Assembly (NCBI GenBank): GCA_964614945.1
Contig: CAZTNW010000009.1
Location: forward strand, 1-21,487
Source of the DNA: CAZTNW01 sp964614945
Lineage (GTDB): Bacteria; Caldisericota; JANLFM01
Length of the DNA: 21,487 nt
Direction: 5' to 3'
Shown: piece after piece, positions 12,218 through 18,430 of the stretch
Numbering within the stretch: the stretch's first letter is position 1
How the letters are laid out: each line of letters opens with the position of its first letter
The notes under the pieces: model-generated
The model's database searches: none
What the model was told of the DNA's origin: nothing
The model's input: the letters and a program-made list of their open reading frames with translations, nothing else
Program-made: the position numbers and the translations under genes

Positions 12218-12499
12218 CTATTTGCGTTCGGCAGTATACCAGCGATATACAGCCTGGACGAAGTATTGTATTGCTACGGTAAGAGAGCCGTATACACCCA
12301 TCTGGATAGCGATACTCTCTTCACTGATAGGAGTACCAGCGAAGGCGAGCATGGCGCCGATAGCACCGCCGAGGATGATTGTGGGTAATGCCTTGAGGAA
12401 ATCAAACGCTTCCCCGCCGGTCGGCAACTGCCTTAAATATCCAAGCAGTGCGAACACGGCGCCAGCACCTACACCGTAGACGATTATCATCGGGTCCAT
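12218..12499 (-). CDS. Small membrane protein, holin-sized (93 aa)
   Basis: The start is at ATG 12499, preceded by GAGGCGA, like the site before the next gene; an upstream extension in frame is rejected. Two or three hydrophobic segments are visible: residues 3-20 (MIIVYGVGAGAVFALLGYL), about 36-55 (LPTIILGGAIGAMLAFAG) and 69-85. The tail is charged (WYTAERK). Size, two to three spans and charged end resemble phage holins, and the neighbouring metalloprotease would fit a lysis pair. Membrane virion proteins have the same profile, so the holin call is only a suggestion. Confidence 0.6.
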   Translation of the reverse strand: MDPMIIVYGVGAGAVFALLGYLRQLPTGGEAFDFLKALPTIILGGAIGAMLAFAGTPISEESIAIQMGVYGSLTVAIQYFVQAVYRWYTAERK

Positions 12500-12522
12500 A
12501 TTGTATTGTCGCCTCGGATAGT

Positions 12523-13488
12523 CTATACTCTCTCCGAGACGATAAAGCTGGCGTGGATTTTCCACTGTTTCATGAACGACGAATAATCGAAGTTATCACG
12601 AACCATATCCTCTGGTGAATTAAGTGATCTGAACGGTAGCCCAAGAGCAAGACATAGGTTATACCCTCTCACTACGCGAATTAATGCTGCTTTACTTGGG
12701 TTGATCAACGCCCCGCATCTAGGTTCCCTTAAGGTCTCTTTGTATCCTCCCTCATTAGGCGCAACCACATACTTCCCAGACGCCATTGCTTCCAGAGGCA
12801 CGATCCCGAAATCCTCGTCTACTCCCATTGTGATGACACCACGACACTCCGCGTATCGTTTAATGAGACCGGCATCGCCACCTGCCTCCCACCGGACATT
12901 CTTCGGGAGACGATACTTCAGGAACTCTTCATACTCTTTTACCGGCTCCCCGAACAGTATCAACTGCTCGTCCGGCATCTCGCGGAACGCATCAACAATC
13001 ATCGGTATCCGTTTCCACTTCGCGATCCTGCCGGGAGCCAGCCAGTATCCCTTATCCTCGCCATGATGGTATTGAGAGACATCAATACAGGGATAGATAA
13101 CCTCGGCTTCTTTCCCATACGTCTTGAAGATACGGATACGGGAAGTATGTGATATGGCGACAAAATCACGAATCTTCGACATATAGTGCTGGTCACGTAC
13201 ACGTAGTAACCATGTAGCCGCCCGGATATACCACGGGTTCGTGTAATACATATCGTAGAGTGACCGGCGAGGTGTGGTCATATAGGCAGTATGCGGTCTG
13301 TCTAGAGGTAACTTGTATACTGACGGGTCATCCATCGCCACAAAATAGTCGTAATCGTCAGGGTTGTATCCCTCGCCAGTCTTGATGTTGTAGATATCAG
13401 CATCTAACGCTTTCTGAAGGAACCCTGATAACCGCTGGTATCCCCCAAACGACCGAGGATCATTGTGAATCAGGAGAAGAGTCTTCAT
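12523..13488 (-). CDS. GT4-type glycosyltransferase (321 aa)
   Basis: A GT-B fold glycosyltransferase of the GT4 type. The C-terminal nucleotide-sugar half shows PGRIAKWKR (152-160), LILFGEP (176-182) and the EX7E motif EDFGIVPLE (225-233), followed by AMASGKYVVAPNEGG. Both Glu are present. The length is slightly shorter than usual GT4 proteins, with a shortened acceptor half. It would move a sugar from a nucleotide donor to a glycan or protein acceptor at the cytoplasmic face. It starts in an ATGA overlap with the zinc protein upstream. With the NTase, epimerase, second GT and radical SAM protein it forms a sugar cassette. Confidence 0.85.
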   Translation of the reverse strand: MKTLLLIHNDPRSFGGYQRLSGFLQKALDADIYNIKTGEGYNPDDYDYFVAMDDPSVYKLPLDRPHTAYMTTPRRSLYDMYYTNPWYIRAATWLLRVRDQHYMSKIRDFVAISHTSRIRIFKTYGKEAEVIYPCIDVSQYHHGEDKGYWLAPGRIAKWKRIPMIVDAFREMPDEQLILFGEPVKEYEEFLKYRLPKNVRWEAGGDAGLIKRYAECRGVITMGVDEDFGIVPLEAMASGKYVVAPNEGGYKETLREPRCGALINPSKAALIRVVRGYNLCLALGLPFRSLNSPEDMVRDNFDYSSFMKQWKIHASFIVSERV

Positions 13489-13667
13489 ACTGGTGGGTCG
13501 AACCTCTGTCTCAATTCAAACCCCCTCTGACCACACACGGGGCACCTATTATCATGGTACAACCGCAACGCCTCTCGGAATAGACGTCTCCCAGATTCGG
13601 TCATATGAGCGTGTGGGTTCTCCATATACTCGTGGAACCGTCTTGCATCCTCTCCTTCAAGAAACAT
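13485..13667 (-). CDS. Small CPVCG zinc-motif protein (60 aa)
   Basis: AGGAGGAGG lies 9-15 bases before the ATG at 13667. The first two thirds are helical and charged (EDARRFHEYM, ESGRRLFREAL), and the end carries CPVCGQRG, a single Cys pair with the typical ribbon turn. It may dimerise around zinc. It overlaps the glycosyltransferase start by ATGA, so it is co-translated with it. The family is not recognised. Confidence 0.6.
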   Translation of the reverse strand: MFLEGEDARRFHEYMENPHAHMTESGRRLFREALRLYHDNRCPVCGQRGFELRQRFDPPV

Positions 13668-13669
13668 AC

Positions 13670-13870
13670 TTATTCCTCCTCCTGCCAGTCAAACATACCC
13701 ATCTCGATATTCTCAATGATCTGACCGATCTCATCAGCAATCTGGAGATAATCCATATGCTCGAACGGGTCACTAGAACACATATACGCCTCCATCAACA
13801 GTTTCCGTCTCGCCTCTAATGCCGGTAGGATCTTGCTCTTGTCTATATACATACACGTCTTCGCGTTCAT
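13670..13870 (-). CDS. Small helical protein, first gene of minus-strand block (66 aa)
   Basis: A helical, acidic 66-residue protein (ALEARRKLLMEAYM, IADEIGQIIENIEMG) ending EEE. The TATA-like TTATTTATT (about 13901-13909) lies upstream on the minus strand, giving at most a very short leader. It heads the GT-to-protease series. The region upstream is shared with the divergent nucleotidyltransferase gene. The function is unknown. Confidence 0.6.
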   Translation of the reverse strand: MNAKTCMYIDKSKILPALEARRKLLMEAYMCSSDPFEHMDYLQIADEIGQIIENIEMGMFDWQEEE

Positions 13871-13876
13871 AAAGAG

Positions 13877-13914
13877 TCAACAATTTGTATTGGAAGTAAT
13901 AATAAATAACATTG
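13877..13914 (+). promoter_or_regulatory. Divergent promoter region with TCAAC element
   Basis: TCAACAATTTGTATT begins at 13877, 38 bases before the nucleotidyltransferase ATG (13915), matching the spacing at other leaderless genes. On the other strand, TTATTTATT (13901-13909) serves the gene starting at 13870. The two promoters overlap face to face within about 40 bases. Confidence 0.5.
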
Positions 13915-14697
13915 ATGAAACTTCTTCTATTAGCTGGCGGTAAGGGAGAGAGGATGGGTGACTTGACACGAGACACGAACAAGTGTCTGCTAGAGGTCAC
14001 ACCACGAGTAAGTATAGTTGACCATGTGTTAGCCGATATCCCTCACTTTGATGACGTGATCGACGAGATTGTAGTGGTTGTTGGTCATGAGAAAGAGAAG
14101 GTGAAAGAGCATATCGCGCCGATGTTCAAATCAATACCGGTAACATTTGTTCCCCAGAAGAAACAACTTGGGATGGTAGACGCGATGAGGACCGCACGAA
14201 CGGCTATAGGTGACGACGATTTTATATTAATGCTGGCCGACGAACTTGTATACCCCTTCCCCGCCCTGGAACTCATGCTGACAACGTATAAACAACCGCA
14301 TGTTGACGCCTGTGTAGGATATGTGGTCCCTCATAATATAGAAGACGTGAAGAAGACGTTCTCTATCAGACACTATCCCGGCACACTCTCGATCACTATG
14401 ATGAAAGAGAAACCGGAAACGCTCCCGCATCCAACATTAATGAAACGTATGTTCCAAGGAACGGGTCATGGCGTGTTTCCAGCAGGGTTTCTTGATTACT
14501 GTGATAGAAAGCGCAGAGACGGTCGTAAAGTGGCTACATATGTTGATATGATGGTCCTGATGATGAATGAAGAGTATAACTTACAGTTGGTAGAAGTCGG
14601 GAGACGATACTTCAATATCAATACTCCTGAAGAACTAGAAGCAGCCAGAAAATATTATTGTGGGTTGAGTATGAGCCAGTATGCGTATACTATCTGA
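13915..14697 (+). CDS. Sugar-1-phosphate nucleotidyltransferase (260 aa)
   Basis: The N-terminus LLAGGKGERMGDL (5-17) with K23 in DTNKCLLEV is the NTP-binding signature of the sugar nucleotidyltransferase family. LMLADELVY (106-113) holds the metal-site Asp. The C-terminal FNINTPEELEAA (233-244) is the usual end motif. It should activate a sugar-1-phosphate with an NTP to give the NDP-sugar used by the glycosyltransferases. The base specificity cannot be told. The length fits the shorter class without a C-terminal beta-helix. It is the only plus-strand gene in a minus-strand cassette, with its own leaderless promoter, and its end overlaps the epimerase end by eight bases. Confidence 0.85.
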   Translation: MKLLLLAGGKGERMGDLTRDTNKCLLEVTPRVSIVDHVLADIPHFDDVIDEIVVVVGHEKEKVKEHIAPMFKSIPVTFVPQKKQLGMVDAMRTARTAIGDDDFILMLADELVYPFPALELMLTTYKQPHVDACVGYVVPHNIEDVKKTFSIRHYPGTLSITMMKEKPETLPHPTLMKRMFQGTGHGVFPAGFLDYCDRKRRDGRKVATYVDMMVLMMNEEYNLQLVEVGRRYFNINTPEELEAARKYYCGLSMSQYAYTI

Positions 14698-15682
14698 ACA
14701 GCTGCCGGTTCTCTTCCACCCATTTACATAACCCTGGGACACCAACAAATGCGTCTACTCTGGGAGACCAACCAAGATACCGTTTCGCTTTCTCAATATT
14801 ACATGCGAACCAGTGTAAATCGCCTACCCGCCCCGGCTCGATAGTATACTCTACTTGCCGACCGGTATACTGTTCAAGGATATCGAATACTGATTTGAAC
14901 GATTCTACCAAGGGACCGCCGATATTGAACACGTCTGTCTGTTGAGTATGCCTCCACATCTCGATAGCTCTCACGGCATCCGTAACGTAGAGGATATCCC
15001 TAAATTGTTCCATCGTGCCGAACACTGTTATCGGCTGGTTCATGATATGCCGGATACAGAAATTCGCTACCCATCCATGGTCAACACCACCAAACTGACG
15101 AGGGCCATACATCCCGGTCAGCCGGAACACCCCAGACTTCACCCCATAGGTATCTGCATAGGCACGACAGTAATACTCCCCCGCCATCTTGCTCGCATGG
15201 AGCGGAGTCACCGTCCCTTCAAGTATCGGCATACCCTCGGTTATAGGAACTCTCTTGCGGATGAACTGGTTCTGGTTGCCGTAGATATGTATCGTACTGC
15301 AATGCAGCATCGGGATACTATACTTCCGAGCGGCTTCTAATAGATTGATCGTGCCACCGACATTCACATGATGGTCAAGTACCGGGTCTTCTATCCCGAT
15401 AGTCATTGCCGGTTGAGCACTACAGTTCACGATAAAGTCGGCATCCTTCACGAACTCATCCATGACCCCCGGTTTCAGGACATCCCCCTTAATGACGGTC
15501 GCCCCAATCTCTTGTAGGAACGACGCCATATACTTCCGTGCGTTCACGGCATCATACTGGGTGCGTGACAACTCCCTCATATTGAAATTGTCATACGCGA
15601 CCACATCACATCCCTGGCTCCGGTAATACTCGCAGACGTGCGACCCAAGGAACCCCGCACCCCCAGCTACAAACACTTTCAT
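14690..15682 (-). CDS. NDP-sugar epimerase/dehydratase-like (extended SDR), catalytic Tyr replaced
   Basis: 330 residues, normal for extended SDR sugar enzymes. GGAGFLGSH (7-15) is the NAD-binding loop; D31 ends beta 2. STIHIYG (129-135) carries the Ser/Thr. MYGPRQFGGVDHGWVANF (191-208) is the substrate loop seen in CDP-paratose/tyvelose 2-epimerase-like proteins, and FRDILYVTDAV (228-238) is also typical. The YxxxK motif reads LHASK (161-165): Lys is kept but Tyr is Leu (codon CTC at 15200-15202, minus strand). It may use another base or be non-catalytic. ATGA overlap with the upstream GT gene. Confidence 0.8.
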   Translation of the reverse strand: MKVFVAGGAGFLGSHVCEYYRSQGCDVVAYDNFNMRELSRTQYDAVNARKYMASFLQEIGATVIKGDVLKPGVMDEFVKDADFIVNCSAQPAMTIGIEDPVLDHHVNVGGTINLLEAARKYSIPMLHCSTIHIYGNQNQFIRKRVPITEGMPILEGTVTPLHASKMAGEYYCRAYADTYGVKSGVFRLTGMYGPRQFGGVDHGWVANFCIRHIMNQPITVFGTMEQFRDILYVTDAVRAIEMWRHTQQTDVFNIGGPLVESFKSVFDILEQYTGRQVEYTIEPGRVGDLHWFACNIEKAKRYLGWSPRVDAFVGVPGLCKWVEENRQLFR

Positions 15683-16623
15683 TTTGTTAACCTCTCCAAG
15701 ATAGACATTACCCCATCATAATACTTCTCCCAAGTCAGGTTTCCTTGTATCCACTCGCGTCTCGGAACGTATCCATTGTCATAGATATACTTCAACCAGA
15801 AACTATAACTCTCCGATGATACCAGACCCAGGTAATGGTTGTAGATGATATCAGAACACGAACATTCCTGCGAGACGATCACCGGTCGGTTAGCCGCAGC
15901 CGCTTCTAACGGGGTCAGGAACCCCCCCTGTAACTTGATTGGATGGAGGACACAGTCGATGTAAGGATAATACTGGTCACGCAGACGCTCTCTCGGCATC
16001 TCATAGATATATGTAAACTTCACACCAAGTTCATCAGCTCGTGACTTCATAGATTCAAAATATGAAGTATCCCTGACAGCCCCGATGATCCATAGGCGAG
16101 AGTTCGACACATCCTCATGGAACTCCGCGAACGCCTCTATCGACTTCATCTGGTTCTTGAACCGCTGGATCTCACCAATATGTGCAACCGTGAAGACCGT
16201 ATCGTCTATTGGTGGGGGGGTCTGGGACCAGAACCCATAGTCTATCCCATATGGGACAATAATGGGATGAATCCCATACAACTCCCAAAACCGGTTCGCG
16301 TTGGCCTTGTCAGCAACGATACACCCATCAAGACTATTAACTCGCCACCTCTCTATTGGCATAGCCGCTTTCGATACCGCTTTCTTCACCCCCCCCTTCT
16401 CTCGCATGAGGTATACCTGTGGCTCAAGACAGTACCATACGTGCGGTTTAGTTGTAGGGAGACAATGGAACGGGAACCCATAACTTAGTATAACCTGGTG
16501 TTTGTGTTGTATCCGGTAGAACTCTCCTACACTATGGCAGTATGTGGGGCTTGCTGGTTCAAGCGCATTTAACGCTGCTCCCGATCCAGCACCCGGTTTA
16601 GGACTCGCCACAAGGATCTTCAT
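15679..16623 (-). CDS. GT4-like glycosyltransferase, variant EX7E (314 aa)
   Basis: A GT-B glycosyltransferase: HIGEIQRFKN (148-157) corresponds to the donor-site G-R-x-x-x-x-K region, LWIIGAV (177-183) is the following strand, and QGGFLTPLEAAAANRPVIV (232-250) aligns with the EX7E motif. The first Glu of that motif is Gln (Q232); E240 is kept. The N-terminal half starts KILVASPKPGAGSGAA, a Gly-rich acceptor loop. The start overlaps the radical SAM gene by 26 bases and the end overlaps the epimerase by ATGA, so all three are one transcription unit. Confidence 0.8.
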   Translation of the reverse strand: MKILVASPKPGAGSGAALNALEPASPTYCHSVGEFYRIQHKHQVILSYGFPFHCLPTTKPHVWYCLEPQVYLMREKGGVKKAVSKAAMPIERWRVNSLDGCIVADKANANRFWELYGIHPIIVPYGIDYGFWSQTPPPIDDTVFTVAHIGEIQRFKNQMKSIEAFAEFHEDVSNSRLWIIGAVRDTSYFESMKSRADELGVKFTYIYEMPRERLRDQYYPYIDCVLHPIKLQGGFLTPLEAAAANRPVIVSQECSCSDIIYNHYLGLVSSESYSFWLKYIYDNGYVPRREWIQGNLTWEKYYDGVMSILERLTK

Positions 16624-17767
16624 ACGCTCTACACCCCCTGCACATATGCGGCATCGGGCTATCCTCTTTATTCACATTCTCTCTTACCCACCGATACCGT
16701 CTACTGTTCCATATATCTCTAAACGGTTTATCGTTGATGTTACCATACGCAAGACTCCGCAGCGCGGGTCTGCGGTTGGACATAAGCACGGCACAACACG
16801 ATAACACGTATCCCCCCATCATGAAGTAGGGTTCACTCCAAGCAGTACAATATCTCCTTGACGGCAACGCGGCACCAGGATGTGCTAACCTGACAGTATA
16901 CCCATACTTCTCCCCTCGTTTATATACCTCGTCTATAATCTCATCAGGAACACGGTCAACGAAATACTGCTTAGTCTCCGGGAAATATAGGAGACCTACA
17001 AACTCGATATGCCCTATATTATACTCCCCAAACTCTCTATATATCATATCAATGAAATCCGGCATCTCGTTCACATTGAACGTCGTTATCACATACCGGA
17101 AACATATCTCGGGAAATGGCCGGTTCCCTCTCGCGGCCAGAAGGTATCGGATATTCTGTATCGTCTGCTCGTAGTTGCATCCTACCTTGACCTTCTCATA
17201 CGTCTCCTTTGTAGCCCCGTCAAACGAGATGTGAATACCATCAATCCCCATATCCAGTAGAGCGTTCGCCTTATCGGGAGTTAACCGGTTGAAACTATCT
17301 ACCAGATATACCGGAACATCGCGGTCCTTCAGCGTGGATAGCATCCGGATATAATCTGGGTTCAGGAACGAGTCTCCTTCACCAGTCATGTTCACCCACA
17401 ACAGGTCTGGGAACTGGTCGATAATCTTCAGGAACTCGTCATACTTCAGATGCCGTGCTGGTTCCTCCCAGTAGGTATGCTCACACAGGATACACTTCTT
17501 ATCACAGACGTTCGTAACCTCAATCTCAATCTGCCGCGGGTAGCGGCACAACCAATGTGTCTTGCCTAGCGGGGTTAGAATATATTCCCCCAACCGGAAC
17601 AGAACGCCTAACGCACCCTCCCCCTCCTTCACGAACAATTTCATTAACAGAAACTTCCACGCTCTACGGAACCCATACCGCGACCATAACTGGAAGAACA
17701 CGTCAACATACTTGACCTGCCCGAGAACGTATTTGAGTTTGCCCCTACGAAGACTCTGAATCATCAC
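16598..17767 (-). CDS. Radical SAM/SPASM protein (389 aa)
   Basis: CDKKCILC (C88, C92, C95) is the CX3CX2C motif for the SAM-binding 4Fe-4S cluster. MTGEGDSFLNP (127-137) corresponds to the GGEP region. The C-terminal SPASM part has C307, SCC (C324, C325), and MCRGC (C376, C379) plus C386, with YGNINDKPFRDIWNS between. It binds auxiliary clusters. Relatives in carbohydrate and RiPP clusters oxidise or link substrates; next to glycosyltransferases, a sugar or glycan-linked modification is the best inference. The N-terminal 75 residues are basic and not part of the core. ATG 17767 and ATG 17764 are both possible starts; promoter spacing favours 17764. Confidence 0.85.
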   Translation of the reverse strand: MMIQSLRRGKLKYVLGQVKYVDVFFQLWSRYGFRRAWKFLLMKLFVKEGEGALGVLFRLGEYILTPLGKTHWLCRYPRQIEIEVTNVCDKKCILCEHTYWEEPARHLKYDEFLKIIDQFPDLLWVNMTGEGDSFLNPDYIRMLSTLKDRDVPVYLVDSFNRLTPDKANALLDMGIDGIHISFDGATKETYEKVKVGCNYEQTIQNIRYLLAARGNRPFPEICFRYVITTFNVNEMPDFIDMIYREFGEYNIGHIEFVGLLYFPETKQYFVDRVPDEIIDEVYKRGEKYGYTVRLAHPGAALPSRRYCTAWSEPYFMMGGYVLSCCAVLMSNRRPALRSLAYGNINDKPFRDIWNSRRYRWVRENVNKEDSPMPHMCRGCRAYEDPCGES

Positions 17768-17800
17768 ATAAAATGTTACTGTATGAATAAAAATAGTTGA
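17768..17800 (-). promoter_or_regulatory. TCAAC/TATA promoter for the radical SAM operon
   Basis: On the minus strand TCAACTATTTTTATT starts at 17800, 36 bases before ATG 17764 (33 before ATG 17767), nearly identical to the element at 8907. No ribosome binding site follows, so the mRNA is probably leaderless. It drives the 17767-to-14690 unit. Confidence 0.6.
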
Positions 17801-17852
17801 TTGTTACTTCGTTTTTAGAGATTAGGAAAAGTATTGGGTTGGTGGTTCTTTG

Positions 17853-17929
17853 TGCAGGTGTATCGCTGTCAAGCACGACGTTAGTCTGTCCTGCAAATTA
17901 ACTATCGTTAAGAATAGTAAAAAAGTTGA
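17853..17929 (-). ncRNA. Candidate small RNA behind an orphan TCAAC promoter
   Basis: A further minus-strand TCAACTTTTTTACTATT starts at 17929 with no start codon at the usual 36-39 bases. The expected transcription start (about 17892) falls at TGCAGG (17895-17890), which pairs with CCTGCA (17858-17853) to close a 43-base hairpin domain. No good gene follows before the next promoter. It may be a small RNA, or the promoter may be degenerate. The wider stretch 17801-17945 has no gene. Confidence 0.25.
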
Positions 17930-17945
17930 TTGGAATCACACGTGT

Positions 17946-18215
17946 TTATAAGTAACGGTCCATGTTCCGCTGCGAGTCTGCTATGCTCTGCGCCCGCCGG
18001 GCAATCCCGTCTTCTACTGAAGTATTAGAATTGTTCTTGAACTCTTCCCAATGGTCAAGACATAACACAAAGTTCGCTACTCCCTGCATACGTTCAACAT
18101 AGTCTACGAACCTGCCGTCTAACTCCCCACCAACCTCTTCTGTCTTGATGGCGATGCCGCAGCGAGCGCATACCGCTACATACTCATCAGGATCGTTCTC
18201 TACTGTTTCCGGCAT
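17946..18215 (-). CDS. Small acidic zinc-motif protein (89 aa)
   Basis: GAGGTGGTG precedes the ATG at 18215. CARC (16-19) plus CLDH (52-55) form a probable zinc site across a helical middle. The C-terminus is helical and Asn/Ser/Arg-rich. It overlaps the upstream gene by 16 bases. Its position directly downstream of tail genes suggests a small accessory protein of the late region. It is not recognised. Confidence 0.65.
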   Translation of the reverse strand: MPETVENDPDEYVAVCARCGIAIKTEEVGGELDGRFVDYVERMQGVANFVLCLDHWEEFKNNSNTSVEDGIARRAQSIADSQRNMDRYL

Positions 18216-18388
18216 TGGTTCACCACCTCATAGGGATACAACTGGTGCCACATCTGGTCTACTAACGCATCCAGCTCCTCGCGTCCACCTGGAGGGAACA
18301 TGACTTCAGTAATTGAAATACTGTAGAGTAACCCGAGTCTCGTCCCGAAGAAATAAGTATAAGGGGTAGCAGAGAACGCGCAGGACAT
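18200..18388 (-). CDS. Small hypothetical protein (62 aa)
   Basis: The start is placed at ATG 18388, with a TATA-like ATATTTATTTT about 28 bases upstream and no ribosome binding site, so it is probably leaderless; a TTG at 18409 is less likely. The product is partly hydrophobic at the N-terminus (FFGTRLGLLYSISITEVMF) and helical at the C-terminus. It is not recognised. Confidence 0.5.
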   Translation of the reverse strand: MSCAFSATPYTYFFGTRLGLLYSISITEVMFPPGGREELDALVDQMWHQLYPYEVVNQCRKQ

Positions 18389-18427
18389 ATTGACAATAAT
18401 ATATTGCAACCAAAATAAATATGTTGT
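18389..18427 (-). promoter_or_regulatory. Promoter after the tail gene, CAAC/TATA type
   Basis: On the minus strand ACAACATATTTATT starts at 18427, 39 bases before ATG 18388. CAAC plus T/A-rich box fits the recurrent element, with one change in the first base. Part of it overlaps the gap after the tail gene stop at 18431. Confidence 0.45.
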
Positions 18428-18430
18428 GAA

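Noticed and set aside
12218..12565. Longer start for the holin-sized protein (22 extra residues)
   Set aside because: The extension overlaps the glycosyltransferase gene and lacks a ribosome site, whereas ATG 12499 has GAGGCGA upstream and starts right at the first membrane segment.
17768..17896. Short GTG- or TTG-started minus-strand frames upstream of the radical SAM gene
   Set aside because: They are 24 and 43 codons, without ribosome sites or sensible composition, and one runs through the next promoter and start codon.
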